Shown: piece by piece, positions 12,955-24,585 of the stretch
Numbering within the stretch: position 1 is the first letter of the stretch
How the letters are laid out: each line of letters starts with the position of its first letter
NCBI RefSeq assembly: GCF_963678635.1
Contig: NC_087063.1
Location: forward strand, 42,484,759 to 42,548,758
Length of the DNA stretch: 64,000 nucleotides
Reading direction: 5' to 3'
Origin: Symsagittifera roscoffensis
Lineage: Eukaryota > Xenacoelomorpha > Acoela > Convolutidae
The notes under the pieces: model-generated
The model's input: the letters and a program-made list of their open reading frames with translations, nothing else
What the model was told of the DNA's origin: nothing
The model's database searches: none
Translations under genes and position numbers: made by a program

Positions 12955-15244
12955 AAGCGTTTAACTTCTCCTGAGTTCTCTCATTTTCTAGTTCGAGTTT
13001 GCCTTTTTGTTCCATCTCCTTTGTCAACAAATATTGTTCAACTCTGTTTAAGGTATCTCTCGCTGCTGCCTTATAGTCGATCTTGAAATCGTCTGCCGCG
13101 GTCCCATGTTCTAGCTCACGCATTTCTGCTTTCACTGCCTGCATTTTCTTTGTAGCCAACTCTTGCGGTTTCTCTTTCATGTGGGTCTCCGCATCGCTCA
13201 ACATGCGTGCCTTGCTGGCTTTCACTTCCGATAAAGCTTCCTCATGCCTTGGATGCTTCATGACTGTGGACAACCTGATTTAAAATGATCCTCCAAATTA
13301 CAAAAGAATTACCTGGGGCCGAATTTTGCAATTAATCATCTCATGAAATATTCATGATCGACTTCTGACGCATCTTCATCCTCGAGGTTAAAGTCTATAG
13401 CCTTCATGCCTTGTTTGTAGGTCGGGCATGCTGATCCGTCGAACTGCAATTTGCAAAAGAGCGTCTCTTGTCCATGTAGTCCCTTGGTTGGTACCAGTTG
13501 TTACCTTGGTTAGCTGGTCCATTGTTAAAATTGCCATAATTCTTTTTGTAGCAGCCAGATCTCAATGAAGGCTTTAGTAGAAGATATTCCTTAGATTTGA
13601 GTCTCAATTCTTTTGTTATAGGCGCATTAGTTGAAAGTGGATTGTAGTGCGTTGCCAACAATTCTCGAAGCTCATCGTTCTTTACACCATTGATGAACTT
13701 TGAGGCTACTGGTAGGTTCATTCTGCTATTTGACTCATCTGGATGACTAAGCATTTCCAGATCATCTAAAAACTTGTCTTTCGTTTCGTCTTCACGTTGC
13801 CTCCGTTTCTCGAAGTGCATCATTGCTTGGCGTCCTTGTACTACTGAGCCAAAACGATTAAACAAGATTTCAAAGATCTTCTCAGCTGTATCCCGCGGGT
13901 ATTGCTTTTGGCCATCACGCAATTTAGGGATGCCCCTTCCAGTTCGCTAGTGAGCGCACTGCATTCTTGCCTTTCTATCATGTCTTCCTCCTCAAAATGC
14001 AGTTGCATGACTTCTATTCAGGTATCTATACAGCTGTCAGATTCGTCATTATAGCATCTTGGTTTCTTAAATACCCTCCTGGTCCTCGCGCTGCGTTCAC
14101 TGGTCTAAAATAACTTCGTCAGGAAAGTTTCAAGGACCTGTTCAGAGGTTCAAACGCTGTAGCCATTGACGTTGCATCTCGTGAATGCCCCATTTGAGCG
14201 TCATTGCCCTCCGATAGAAGCTCCGTATTTTCCTATTGTTCGAGTCGCTGCGATATTTTTTTCCTTGATTCGCATGACTCCAGTTTGTGGAATCACATCT
14301 CCCAGTCTTATTTGCGTCCTGCGTCGGTCTTTCGTTTGAGGTCGGTCTGTTGCCAGTAGAACCTCCTCTGATATTTAGCCCCTCGGCCTATTATCCCCTG
14401 TGGCATAGCTGGATGAACTGCCCTTACCTCTCGTGGATCCATACGTCCCTCTTCTGTTACCTTGTTAATTGAAGTCCACTCTCGGCTCCCTATTGAGTTC
14501 TCCCTATTCCTCGATCCACTCCTATTCCCTAGGAGCCCATCCAACCTATCCATGATAGCCTGAGTGCGCTTTTCCATCATCGCGTCTATTCTTGTGTCAA
14601 GAATCCCAAGAGTCTGCTCTTGCTGACTTAGTAACTTCTCCATATCGTCTCTCAATCGTGTCTGCTGCGGTTGATCTCTTCCCGCAGGCTTTCTCTCTCG
14701 ACGTGGAATGCCTTCTCCAGTTCACTCATTCTTTCGGACATCTGTTCGTTCTGTTTTCCTATACTGTCCACTATGCTGGTCAAGGCCTTTCCGATTGATG
14801 CCCCTTCTTCCACTAATGGCGTCACAAGTGGTGGTATCACCCTTTTGATGGCAGGCAGTTTAGTGCTAATCGAGACTCAAATTTAACCTCTCTGTCTCAA
14901 TGTTTCTTCGTAGTCCGCTTCTGGTTCCGTTGCTTGGTTACTTGGTCCTGTGTTCTAGTTCTTTCCAGGTTGCTCTTTCGAATTTGTCATGGTCACAAAC
15001 TTTCTTGACCGCTGTGATCCATCTATGGTCTTGTTTTTTGTCCCCTGACCACACCAAATCGGTCCGAAGAGCCAGTCTCGCTGTTGTTGGGTGCTCCATT
15101 TTCATGAGTCCAACTGTTGAGGCTTAGTTGAGATCCGAAATCATCTTGTTCGTCATCGTCCTGCTCCTCTTCCTGGGTTTCTACTTCATCAACTGTACCT
15201 GTTCCCATAGTGAATGTGAAGAAATTTTCCAGAGTATTCTTCAT
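12955..15244 (-). pseudogene. Element A: gag region, fossil
   Basis: Gag remnants. The capsid-like helical domain is at 13,404-13,922 (NRFGSVVQGRQAM, FEKRRQRED, KFLDDLEML), and an N-terminal coiled-coil region with an acidic start lies at about 14,300-15,244. The spacing resembles element C. The right boundary is uncertain because an assembly gap follows shortly upstream. The copy is broken. Confidence 0.75.
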
Positions 15245-15299
15245 TCGTATGAAAACAGGGAGGACCTTGCCGTTTTATCGGTCACCCCATGCATCATGG

Positions 15300-15499
15300 N
15301 NNNNNNNNNNNNNNNNNNNNNNNNNNNNNNNNNNNNNNNNNNNNNNNNNNNNNNNNNNNNNNNNNNNNNNNNNNNNNNNNNNNNNNNNNNNNNNNNNNNN
15401 NNNNNNNNNNNNNNNNNNNNNNNNNNNNNNNNNNNNNNNNNNNNNNNNNNNNNNNNNNNNNNNNNNNNNNNNNNNNNNNNNNNNNNNNNNNNNNNNNNN
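15300..15499. other. Assembly gap (200 N)
   Basis: Exactly 200 ambiguous bases, the usual placeholder for a scaffold gap of unknown length. Any reading frame crossing it is meaningless. Confidence 0.99.
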
Positions 15500-15663
15500 C
15501 CGTTTCAAAAAAAAAATGATATCTCAAAAATCGCGATTTGTGGGGGCATCAAAATATCACTATTTTGACCCTAAAAACCGGTCTGTTCACTATGTTTTTC
15601 ACTGAAAAACGATGTAGGAGTTTTAATACAAGCAGTATAAATAGTAATAATAGTAGAATTATA

Positions 15664-15731
15664 CCCCTCCGGGTTTGTTCAATATCCGAATTAAGGTGCT
15701 TAACTCGGAAATTCGCAACTCAGTGGAGGGT
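15664..15731 (-). repeat. Element A copy of the 67-bp leader module
   Basis: A 68-bp unit with pyrimidine-rich CCCCTCC at one end and GGAGGGT at the other. Its central hairpin, TCCGA-A-TTAAG...CTTAA-C-TCGGA, is nearly identical to that of the module at 54,489 in element C. On the sense strand the odd A/C pair becomes a U-G pair. Confidence 0.6.
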
Positions 15732-16407
15732 CACTTCAGTGCAGTCACTGTCAAGCCCCTCACAGATTGATATCTTTATTTCTGTACCAAAAGGATACAT
15801 AACTTGTTAACGATACCCAACAGTCGGTTTGTGTTGTCCTTTATACCCTTCCTGCTGCTCCTTGCACTGCTTGCCGGTTCAGTCTTGCGCTCTCATCCCA
15901 AGACCCCTCCGGATTGAGCTCAAATTAGCATTAACGTCCTTAAATACTCAAATAACCCTACAGTACAAGCACCAGAAACGGGCCCAAATTTTGATCGTAA
16001 CGAGTCTGTTTGATATAAATGCGTGTAAAAAAATTATATCTAACAACAACAATCGGGAGGGTCGGATCACATCTCGTCTGGGGAGATGGTTTCTACTGAT
16101 TTTATATTTTTTTACTGTTTTTGGTTTTTTCTTGGGTACTATATTACTTTTTGTTTGATTTCTTATATATCTTTAAGGGTTTTTAGTCATATACCGCTCC
16201 GGGAAGGACGGGAGGGCCGATCCCTCACCCTTCACGATACGTTAATTTTCGGTCGTAACAAGGTTAAAAAGCTAGATCCGGAAATCCGGAAGGCTTCCGC
16301 TTTACCAACTACGCTTCTGCCCCTGTACTAGGGGCCTTTTTTAGAGCATCCGCTCGGCGCGGAGTGCTCACTAACGGTTCTGCCGCTCATGATGTTAAAA
16401 AGAATAA

Positions 16408-16422
16408 CACCCAGGAGCGCCA
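16408..16422 (-). promoter_or_regulatory. Element A primer-binding site (tRNA-Asn type)
   Basis: The minus strand reads TGGCGCTCCTGGGTG, 12 bp inside the inner end of the 5' LTR. It is complementary to the 3' end of a tRNA ending CACCCAGGAGCG-CCA, which fits eukaryotic tRNA-Asn(GTT). Element C has the same site with a longer match. Confidence 0.75.
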
Positions 16423-16434
16423 TGCAAACATATA

Positions 16435-17190
16435 TGTAACATTCGCCTGGAAGTACATGTCGAAGAAAATAAAGCTAGGCTTTAAAACGACTGGCTAGCG
16501 TCTAAACACCGCTCTACATCCTTTTATTCGTCTCTCTCAAAGCCAGTTCTTTGTGTGGTCCTTTTAACATCAGGTCAAAAAAATCATTACTGGTTTGGGC
16601 TATCGGCCAGAGCGCTCAGATTAACTAAGTAACATGCAAAAACAGTGAGCTCATGACTGGGTCTCAGTATGCCCAGACAACGAGGCCACTCCAAAACATG
16701 GCTACTACTTATTTATTATATGACTATTGGTTTTGTTCAATTGATAAAAATCATCATTTCCCTCGTTGGATCAACCCTTTCCCTCAACTCCTAGCTTCTA
16801 ATTATATATGAATGAATTCAGATGTTAATAAACCGATTCAGGACATTCCAGGGAAATAAAGATTAGTTAATATAGAGTTTAATTTCTCTTCGCAAGAACT
16901 TCCCAGATTCTGGAATCCGGACGATGAGCGGTCTTATCGTCCTTCCGGGAGGCTGGTGAAATTGTCCCAATACCCTTCCTGTTTCTCGGGAAATATCTTC
17001 GGTAACGATTGTACCGTTACAATTGTTACTATTCGGAATGGTCTTCCGTTAACGTCAATCACTGTAACTTTTTCGTTCGTGCTATTTCTCTATCGACCTG
17101 TCTGTTTCAACGAATATTGCTCTTCTGTTTTTCTTATTTTCAGTTGTAGCGAAATTTCAAGGTCGTGACGTGTCTTCATTTTGAAATTTT
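16435..17190 (-). repeat. Element A 5' LTR (outer end approximate)
   Basis: Starts on the plus strand with TGTAACATTCGCC, the same terminus as the LTRs at 22,024 and 32,308. Patches then align with those LTRs: GACTGGC.GCGTC, CCAGTT..TT.TG.GGTC, and the GAGTCTC/CTCAG.CTAC-type stretch. The outer end cannot be placed exactly because its partner LTR is outside the window. Confidence 0.7.
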
Positions 17191-17419
17191 TTACGTCACG
17201 CCAAGCTGACCATTCCCGATTTGGTAAATTGTTTGATTAGTACTTCCAATCTGCTAAAACTGCTAATTTTCCCAGTTTACGATCACAATAAAATTTCGAA
17301 GTCGCCATGCATTTTGGCGCCATTCCTGTCGAATGTCACACTATCTTCAACCAGATATCCACTGAGCTTTGGCAAACAATTGCAAAGATTCCTAAGCAAC
17401 AAAAGCAACTGAAGTTATC

Positions 17420-19203
17420 TCGCGTGAAAACTTAATGGTGTACAACTCGTGTCGTCTGATATTTCTGGACAAAAACCCAGGTGTAAGCCCTATTGGTATA
17501 GGCGAAGTTCTGAGACAAAAAATTGACAAAATGTTCACGCAAATTATAACATCAGAGCTTAAAAACCTCGGCAAAAACTTCCAATTCTGCTTAACCTGGA
17601 CGAGTGGAATCATGTATGCTATCCACAGCTTGAGGAACGAGTTTGAGAAACCGGAAACGGAATACTAGTTATTGATGCAGAAAACGCGTTCAGCTCGCTC
17701 AATAGAGAACCTACTCTAAAAAATGTAGAAGTCCTTGTCCGGCACTAAAACATGCGCTGGTCAAATCATACAAACATCCCTCAAATTTTCATGTCAATAA
17801 CACGGTTTTGACATCTGTCGAAGGAAAAACGCAGGGTGATCCCCTCGCAATGTCATTGTACATAATAGGCATAATCCCACAGATCGACCTCCTGCAGAAC
17901 ACAAATGTCACCTAAAATTAGTAGGCGATGACGGAAGCAATGCAGATGATCTGAGAGTCTCCATGCAATACTCGACAACCTGGATGTGCACGACAACGGC
18001 TTCGGCTACAATGTGAAGCCATCCAAGTTTCAACGCACTATAAGGAAAAACCGTCGGGAAGCTCCAAAAAGGTAATAATAGGCACAAATAATACTCTGAT
18101 AGATAAATTTAGAGTCCTTGGATTGGTTATACGATCACGATCAGCATGCGATGTATACTTGGAAAGCAAAATTGAAAAGAATGCTATCCTAACAAAAAAG
18201 CTATCCGAAAATGCTAAAACATGGTCGAAACAATCGCACTGATAACACGGACTTTTCCAGCAATTACGAATGGTCACGATCCAGAAAAAGTGATCCAGAA
18301 ACATAGTGATCAAGAAAAAAATAAAACGGAAAAAAATCTAATAAATGAAAACTTCAAAACTGAGAGACAGATCGTCACAATCACAAAGGAGGCTAAAATT
18401 TTTGAAAAATTGCTCATCAGAAAAAACCTAGCAAAAAATCTAGCACCAAAGAAAGAAACATCGGCTTGGCTTAGCGTGCTACCGTTAACAAAGTTTGAAG
18501 TTGGTTTAGATCTGAGATATGGATGGGAACCATCTAACAACCCACATACAAACCCATGAGGACAACCGTTTTCCCTGACCCACTGTCTACACTGCCCCAA
18601 AGGTGGATAAATGTATCCAAAGGTGGAAAAAGACATAATGAAATTCCTGAAAATTTTGTGACACTCCTGGACGAAGTATGCCATGATGCTGAGATACTTT
18701 GAAACTTCAATCGTTGGAAGGCGAAAGCTTTCACAACACACCAACCACTACTTAAAATGACGCTCGACTTGTCGTAGGCAAATTGACTCTGGGGAGGCCG
18801 GATCGGCCGAACCTTTTTCAATGAAAATTTTTCAGCGCACATGCTGAATCCTGCCCTAAATCTGTAACTGAAACCTATAATAATCATCAGAATGTCAACA
18901 TCTTCAAAAATCAAAAAAAATATGGATGTAGAGCACAGCAGCTTTGTTCCACTTTATTTGGCGTGTACTGTAGGAGCAGCACCAGACTCTGTAGAAGCCG
19001 TCCAGAAACTAGCAGAGCAATTAAGCAATAACGGAACGAACCACACTCCGACACATAAAACTCTACAAGAACCGAAAACAAGTTTTGCACTTCTGAGGAG
19101 TGAAATCCTCACCCTAAGGTGGCTAAAATTTTTGAAAATTGCTCGTCAGAAAAAAGCTAACAAAAAATCTAGCACCAAAGAAAGAAACATCGGACTGGCT
19201 TAG
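17420..19203 (+). pseudogene. Fossil reverse transcriptase, probably an early-branching LINE (R2/NeSL-like)
   Basis: Plus-strand remnant in several frames. The order of conserved blocks is clear: SCRLIFLDKNPGVSPIGIGE (17,435-17,510), VIDAENAFSSLNR (near 17,665), EGKTQGDPLAMS (near 17,820), GDDGSNADD (near 17,925), SAWLSVLPL..F (near 18,460) and VEHSSFVPL (near 18,925). This is the order seen in a multi-copy RT family that I recall from cnidarians and other invertebrates; its members end in a CCHC finger and an endonuclease-like domain. Several stops and frameshifts interrupt it. The stretch FEKLLIRKNLAKN (18,400) recurs in altered form as FLKIARQKKANK near 19,130, so a small internal duplication is present. 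The class assignment is from memory of the motifs. Confidence 0.7.
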
Positions 19204-21040
19204 GTGCAAAAACTTAAAGTACATACAACAGACAATGTCATCAGTGGTTTAATCGAGAGAGTGTAGAATCTAATTGACTACTCTCTGCATGCTTCAAAAT
19301 TTACTCAAGTTTTTCATAACTTTTTGCCTATGTGTTTATAATTACCTTGGTATGGCCCTATCCAACTTGTGCACGGACCGTCGCATGCTGGAAGGGCCCA
19401 TTTTCTTTGAGTTTTTTTTGAGAATATGGTCGGAATATTCAGTGCTATTTGCAGAAATCGTTATCTTTGCTACTAAATGTAAATTGTGAAATTGATTTAC
19501 ACTAGGGTTTTGTAGTTTACTTTAACTTGCGAACTGAGTATGCTGACAGTGTAATTTAAACAAAAGTTTTTTGCACATTTTCAGTGCATCTTCAACTTTT
19601 AACACAAATAAGTTTACAAAATTGTCAAAAATCATAAAAATTAAACATACTTTTCATAAATTTAGTATATTTAATTTTATAGCATCTAATATACAATCTA
19701 TTTTGAAAATTACCACCGAAATATTTCTGAGAATTTTGATGTTACTCATCTCTATTAATGTTAATAAACTGAAATTGTTAGTGGCCTATTGAAGGATTTC
19801 CCAAGTCAATTTACCGTGCAGGGGCTGTCTAAGTGCTGATATATATGTGGCTAATCGCAAGTTTTCGGAGAATTGAGGACTTCAGATGTTTACTAACGAT
19901 CAAAAGTCTAAGCCATGTTCAATCTTTCTCAAATGGAAATAAAGTATTTGAGTACCAGAAAAGCTGGTTTTGATTTTTCTGAAAAAATGCGGTTCAGTGG
20001 TCTGTCGGAAAATAATACGTACATTTGAAACGCTAAAATAGATTAATCGAATGATCAGTAGTAGAGGATTAGATTTCGGAATATTTGATTCAGGGCTCGT
20101 GCCCGTCACTTCGCAGCTGAGTTGAATTTTCTAACGCGGTTGCAATGTCCGCAATTGCACATGAAAATCCACGAACATTTATTGAAATCATAGTAGCCAT
20201 TTTAAAAATAATTCCAATAAAACTTTGCTCATAAAATTTTTTGATTTTGCTGATTGGATTTGTAGTACGACGCGGGTATCACTGCCAGGGTCCGGGCAAC
20301 TATTAAGTTGGAAGTAAACGAATTCAAACTTCAGTATATCAATTATTTCTCTATATCATAAGCTTTGAAGTAGTCACAGTAACTTACAGAAGTTTCATTT
20401 GATTTAAAAAAATGAACGGTTAAGTTTGGTTATTAATGAATAATTGCCAACTGGTTTCGGGAGGTTCAAAGTTGTTCTGATTGTTTTATTTCAATCCCTC
20501 AAACAAGACTGTGCTCTCATTTTTTTCTTATGCCCTAATTGCGCGAAACGTATCTCAACTCGATCTATTCAGCAACCATCTTGTAAGCATGTTCCTGATG
20601 TTCCTGATGTTTTTTGGATGTTCCCGATGTTCCTTGCTTTTCACTTACCAAAGATTTTTTTGGCTACTTTCTACTTTTGATGTTTTTTCAATTCAAATGC
20701 GTATTATATGTTTACTCCTCCAGTGGGTTTAACGGCTGAAACATCGTTTCATTAATTTTCCCGTACCAAATCACAGCTGAAGAGAAAAACATACACAAAA
20801 AAATCCCAAATTTCTTCTTAAAAGATGGATTGTTAGCATAGTGGTTGTGCTAATGTAGCTTATCAGTGTTTTGTTAGTTAGTGGTGCTATTATTGTCGCA
20901 GTGGTTGCTTCTGTTTTTGCTCTTATTGGTAGGTCGATGTTTTAATTCTTTTTAAAAAATAGAGTAAAATAATTACATCGTGTAATTCAAAAAATATATG
21001 AAAAAAGTAAGACTTTACTGTATACTAAGCGTTTCTAGTT
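19204..21040. other. AT-rich spacer without recognisable genes
   Basis: I see no gene, no clear terminal repeats and no family-level similarity. A short imperfect run of the unit TTCCTGATG occurs near 20,591-20,632. Open frames here are short and of low complexity. Confidence 0.6.
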
Positions 21041-21049
21041 TAGACTTTA

Positions 21050-21930
21050 ACTTTTGCTCCAATCTTTCAAGATCCAATTGGTAGCTTTGCGTTGCGTTTT
21101 CTAGCTTTTTCTTTTTTGTTATGTTTGTAGACCAGACTTAGGACGCGTAGCTTATTACCGGTACAATATAGCCCCGTACGCATTTTTTTTCATGGCTAAG
21201 ATGTTGTGTTTCAGGAAATAGAATTTTTTCTTACAGTTTGCCTTCAAAGAAAGCTTGGTTGACATAATCACACCCAAGTCCTTCTGTTTGTTGTCCATAT
21301 CAAGTTGTTTTGCCATTTTGCTTCAGTTAATTTTCATTATCTTGTTTTTGATTGTCAGCATGTAGCATATTTTTTCTTCTTTAGTTTCAATTTGTTTTCT
21401 CTGCATCATTTTTATATTTCATGGATGTGGACCTGAAACTTTGCCAGATCGGTTGTTACAATTTTAATCTTTAGCGTAGCTGAACGGTTCAAATTTCTCT
21501 TCGCAGGTCGTTGATAAATATTAAGAAAATTAAAGTCGAAGTAGTGATCTTGGGGTAGACCACTTGTTGCTCCGGATATTTCAGAGCCCATTTCATTTAT
21601 TTTTACATATTGCCTTTTGTTTGTCAGATAATTTGATAGTATTTTCAAACACTTTCAACTGGTCCCGAGCTTGTTTCTCTACTTAATCGATTATTATTTG
21701 ATGAGGAACACTATTAAATACTTTTTTGAAATCCATCTATAATAAGAACAGTTCGTTCCCATTATACTCGTAATGTTTGTAATATTGGCTAACAAAAACA
21801 AACATTTGTGTTGTTACTGATCGCTTTTTCCAAAATCCATGTTGGGTGTAGTGCAGGCTGTTTTCAACAATTGAGTATAGTTCGTCGAAGACTAACTTTT
21901 CCAGGACTTTTGAGATGTTGCAGCTCAAAG
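21050..21930 (-). pseudogene. Fossil LINE reverse transcriptase, CR1/jockey-like
   Basis: Minus-strand RT remnant. Read right to left: ISKVLEKLVFDELYSIVE and HYTQHGFWKKRSVTTQM (21,737-21,928) match the N-terminal palm blocks of CR1/jockey-type LINEs. ILSNYLTNKRQYVKIN followed by SGLPQ (21,540-21,648) matches the thumb-side block and the GVPQGS box. A YIVPVISYAS-type stretch near 21,130-21,180 fits the C-terminal region. Stops and frameshifts are frequent and no endonuclease domain or poly-A tail was identified, so this is a 5'-truncated or decayed copy. Confidence 0.75.
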
Positions 21931-22023
21931 CGATTGGTCTATTTTGATCTATGTCAGCTTTGTCATCATATGAACGCCTTCACATGTTATAAGATCGAAA
22001 CGCCTTCATATGTTTTCAATTAG

Positions 22024-22906
22024 TGTAACATTCGCCCAAATACTACACAGCGACGGAGCGTAGAAAAAGTACCTATTAACGACTGGCAGGCGTCAGTTTC
22101 CTTAATCCTACTCGTTTTTCACCGTCTCGACCTTGCCAGTTGATTTTCTGGTCTGTTTAGGGCTAAGTAAAAAGTTACTATTTTTAGGCCATCAGTCAAA
22201 CGACTTTTGATCAGCTTTCGTTTACATGCGACCACAACCACATAGCTGAGTCTCGGATCCTCAGACTACGTGATTGCTATGAAAAACACGGCTCGAACAA
22301 CCTATTTTAATATGTTTTTGTGTGACAGTTCTATATTAAATCCATTGGAGATGGATTGACCCTTTCCTCTTTCTAGCTACTCATATTCTAAAATATCAAA
22401 TAATACCGGTGTTAATTCAGAGTTCTACGACATCCAAGTAGCTACAAAGTCAGTTTTATATAGTCCCTTCACATACAACAGTCTCTGGGGGACCAAGCCT
22501 CCGCTCCCGTAATCTTCCCGAGATAACGTTGTTATCTCTCCCAATTTGTGGCACGGGAGGGTTCCGCGGAACATTCCTTCCCATCTGAAGCCTCCTTTCT
22601 CACTGTTTCTCTCTGCTATCGGTCTTATCGTGTGTGATTGCCACGATAAGAGGCTTCGTTTTTCTCGTTTTCTCGTGCGACCGTTTCTCACTATATTTGT
22701 TGTTGTTCTGTTTTTTCGTTCCTTTCAGTCAAAATGGCCGTCTTTTTATTTTTCTCAGAAATATTCACTCTTCAATCGAAATTTTAAAAATAAAAATTCT
22801 AGAATATTCCTACCCTCCTTCGCAATAATTTTTCGTAACTAAGGCCTTTATTCGTTTTCTTTTGTGTCGCCGGAAGGTTGCGCTGTGCCTATCTGGCAGA
22901 ATGGCA
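22024..22906 (-). repeat. Element B/D 3' LTR
   Basis: 883 bp with TG...CA ends (plus-strand TGTAACATTCG to AGAATGGCA). It is collinear with the LTRs at 32,308-33,181 and 55,303-56,160 and differs from them by several percent. Its partner 5' LTR lies beyond the right edge of the window. Confidence 0.92.
22520..22657 (-). promoter_or_regulatory. LTR hairpins in element B
   Basis: Two stem-loops. The first is GAGATAAC-GTT-GTTATCTC (22,520-22,538). The second is a nested structure whose outer stem GAAGCCTC/GAGGCTTC (22,587-22,594 with 22,650-22,657) encloses CTTATCGTG/CACGATAAG (22,624-22,632 with 22,642-22,650). Both recur in element C. They resemble structured R/U5 or terminator regions of other retroelements; the function is inferred. 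Confidence 0.5.
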
Positions 22907-22922
22907 CATGCTCCCCGGACAA
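22907..22922 (-). promoter_or_regulatory. Element B polypurine tract (3' LTR proximal)
   Basis: Directly inside the 3' LTR. The minus strand reads TTGTCCGGGGAGCATG up to the LTR boundary. The position and the short purine run fit a plus-strand priming site. An ATCAAT/ATTGAT hairpin (22,929-22,946) flanks it upstream. Confidence 0.5.
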
Positions 22923-23679
22923 GTCCCCATCAATGTCCCTATTGATCGCATAACACCGGGTTATCGTCAAGTAGTGTTCCAGTTCTCTGTAATCAATCTT
23001 ACAAATCGCATAAGAAAATGAAATTTATCTACTCCACCTCAACTCACTACGTGTTCACAAATGGCATCGTACTACATCTCACTGCCTTTCAACATTTTCA
23101 CAAAATTTGCACCATGAGGAGTGTCCTAGATAAAATTTCTTTTCTGACTACTTACGTCACTTGCCATAAAACTTCTTTTGCTCTTTGTGATTAAAAAGTT
23201 GGGACGTGGCACGGCCACGCACCCGTTAAAATTAACTTAACGTCACTCACCAAGTATAATCAGTTATTTATGCAGTCCTTTCAATATTAAAACTAAGAAA
23301 CTCTGTGGCTAGGAAAGTTATTGAGTTACTCACCTTTCTCGAGCGAGTTTACCCAAACTTACCATGCCGCCACACAGTGAAATTGTGTCTTACACAGGTT
23401 AAAAACTTCAGTCGTGTTTGAATAGGTAAATATACTCACCTATGTTCTATATAGATACATAAGTAGTATAACTAAAATTTTCTTTCAACAATTTTAACAA
23501 TTGTAACAATTTTCAAAGTTTGGTTTGACCAAACTAAATCAAAACAAAAAGTTTAACAAGTTCAATAATCAAAACTTGGTTGATTGGTTCAAGTTTTAAC
23601 ACACAAAGACAATCAAGTTTTTTCTCTTTCTCTTCTTTTCTTAATCACGTCTTCACTCGTCCTCTTCGTTCCATCACCT
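22923..23679 (-). other. Element B 3' untranslated region
   Basis: No coding potential on the sense strand. It contains about 410 bp (roughly 23,202-23,611) with no equivalent in element C; both junctions fall at a short AAGTT repeat. Inside that part the minus strand shows three splice-donor-like GGTGAGT sequences within about 200 bp. Confidence 0.55.
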
Positions 23680-24585
23680 TCATTCCATTGCTTCTCCATC
23701 CTGATCTTCAGCTTCGCTGTCTTCTAGGACTTTCTCCAGCATGTCCATGGAGTTGCGGGCCGTGCCCCAACTCTCCTGTTCCAACAGTCTCGGTTTGCAA
23801 CAAGGTAGCAGGTCCACATTCACCTTTTGCTCCCGGTTCCTGCAAAAGCTGTTGTGAAGACATATGCTCACATTTCGTTCTAGGTCAGCTCTTAAGACCT
23901 CTTTCTTCTCATCTTTAGTTACACAAGGCGCTCCAGCTACTCGCTTCACCGCCGTGGTGACCGCGTTTCTGTGCGTTAGGAATGCTCTCTTATAGGCTCC
24001 CGGTCCTATATCTAGCTGGAAAGATTGATAGGCTTCCGTGTTCCTCGGCATGTGACGCTTCGCGCGTTCATACATCCATGACGTCATCACTGCACGGAAC
24101 CAAGGCATCAACCTTTGCCTTGACCATATTCTTTCAATGGCTTTGGGTATTCTCAGAACCTTGCAGGTGGTTCAGAAAAGATCCAATTCACGGCTCATCT
24201 TCACGTTGCTCAGCTGATCAGGAGTCGGCACGGCCGTCTCCTGTTCACTTGTGTCTGCGTTAGCCTCCAACCATCTCACTGACAGCACGGCACTAACCAC
24301 CACGATTGACACCTGTTGATTCTGATCGGGCAACCCCGTAGAGTACAACTCCTCCACGTCCCATACTAGCATCAGATTCCCGCGTTTGGGGTACCATAAC
24401 GTCTGCGCCAAGCAGTGGCAAGGATACTCCCCATGGGTTCTCACTATGTTCCTTCGGGTCCGATACCCTGAGGCTCCCAGCAACGGTTCCACCTCCATCA
24501 GAATTCTGTGTAAATCGTCTTTCTCTTCTATGGTGGGGAATTCAGTGGGTAACGCTCCACTCGCTTTCTGCTTCCTTGAACTCAC
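23680..24585 (-). pseudogene. Element B: distal third-gene blocks (143 and 137 residues)
   Basis: Two minus-strand blocks, 23,680-24,111 and 24,172-24,585, identical in sequence to the blocks at 33,536-33,967 and 34,028-34,441 of element C. The right-hand one has the PCHC motif and the GNLMLVWDVEEL stretch also seen in A. The left-hand one ends in an acidic tail (EDSEAEDQDGEAME). No known family is recognised. The complete identity with C contrasts with the sequence just to the right. Confidence 0.7.

Larger units (their letters stand above)
15245..16407 (-). other. Element A: 5' leader
   Basis: Non-coding leader between the primer site and gag, interrupted by a run of N. It aligns in patches with the leader of element C: the 67-bp type module at 15,664-15,731, the GATACCCAACAGTCG stretch near 15,810, and the TTTTCGGT...GTTAAAAAGCTA stretch near 16,240-16,275. 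Confidence 0.7.
1..17190 (-). mobile_element. Element A: old Ty3/Gypsy giant LTR retrotransposon (3' end off window)
   Basis: Fossil LTR element on the minus strand, cut by the left edge of the window. Read right to left it has a 5' LTR, a tRNA-Asn type primer site, a leader, gag, protease, RT, RNase H, integrase, macro-domain tail, a gap, and an SGNH-bearing third gene with further blocks. The order is the same as in element C, but the proteins differ at many positions and the LTRs align only in patches, so A is an older and separate subfamily. It carries dozens of breaks. The family is assigned from the order of the pol domains and from the RT and integrase motifs still legible. Confidence 0.9.

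Noticed and set aside
15300-15499. Apparent open frames across the run of N
   Set aside because: They are translations of an assembly gap and carry no information.
16270-16345. tRNA-like sequence in the leader of element A (AGTTGGTAAAGC, like a D-arm A-box)
   Set aside because: The anticodon stem does not form with a normal loop, and no B box or T arm is visible. It may be a decayed module or chance. Not called as a tRNA gene.
20591-20632. TTCCTGATG-type short repeat as a CRISPR or satellite array
   Set aside because: Only a few imperfect units, with no spacer pattern. Treated as simple-sequence noise.
17190-22023. Host protein-coding gene in the spacer
   Set aside because: Open frames are short and AT-rich, and the only recognisable coding similarity is to reverse transcriptases of decayed elements.
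23202-23611. B-specific 3' UTR segment as an intron lost from C
   Set aside because: None of the possible junction placements gives GT-AG ends on either strand. A difference across the AAGTT repeat explains it better.
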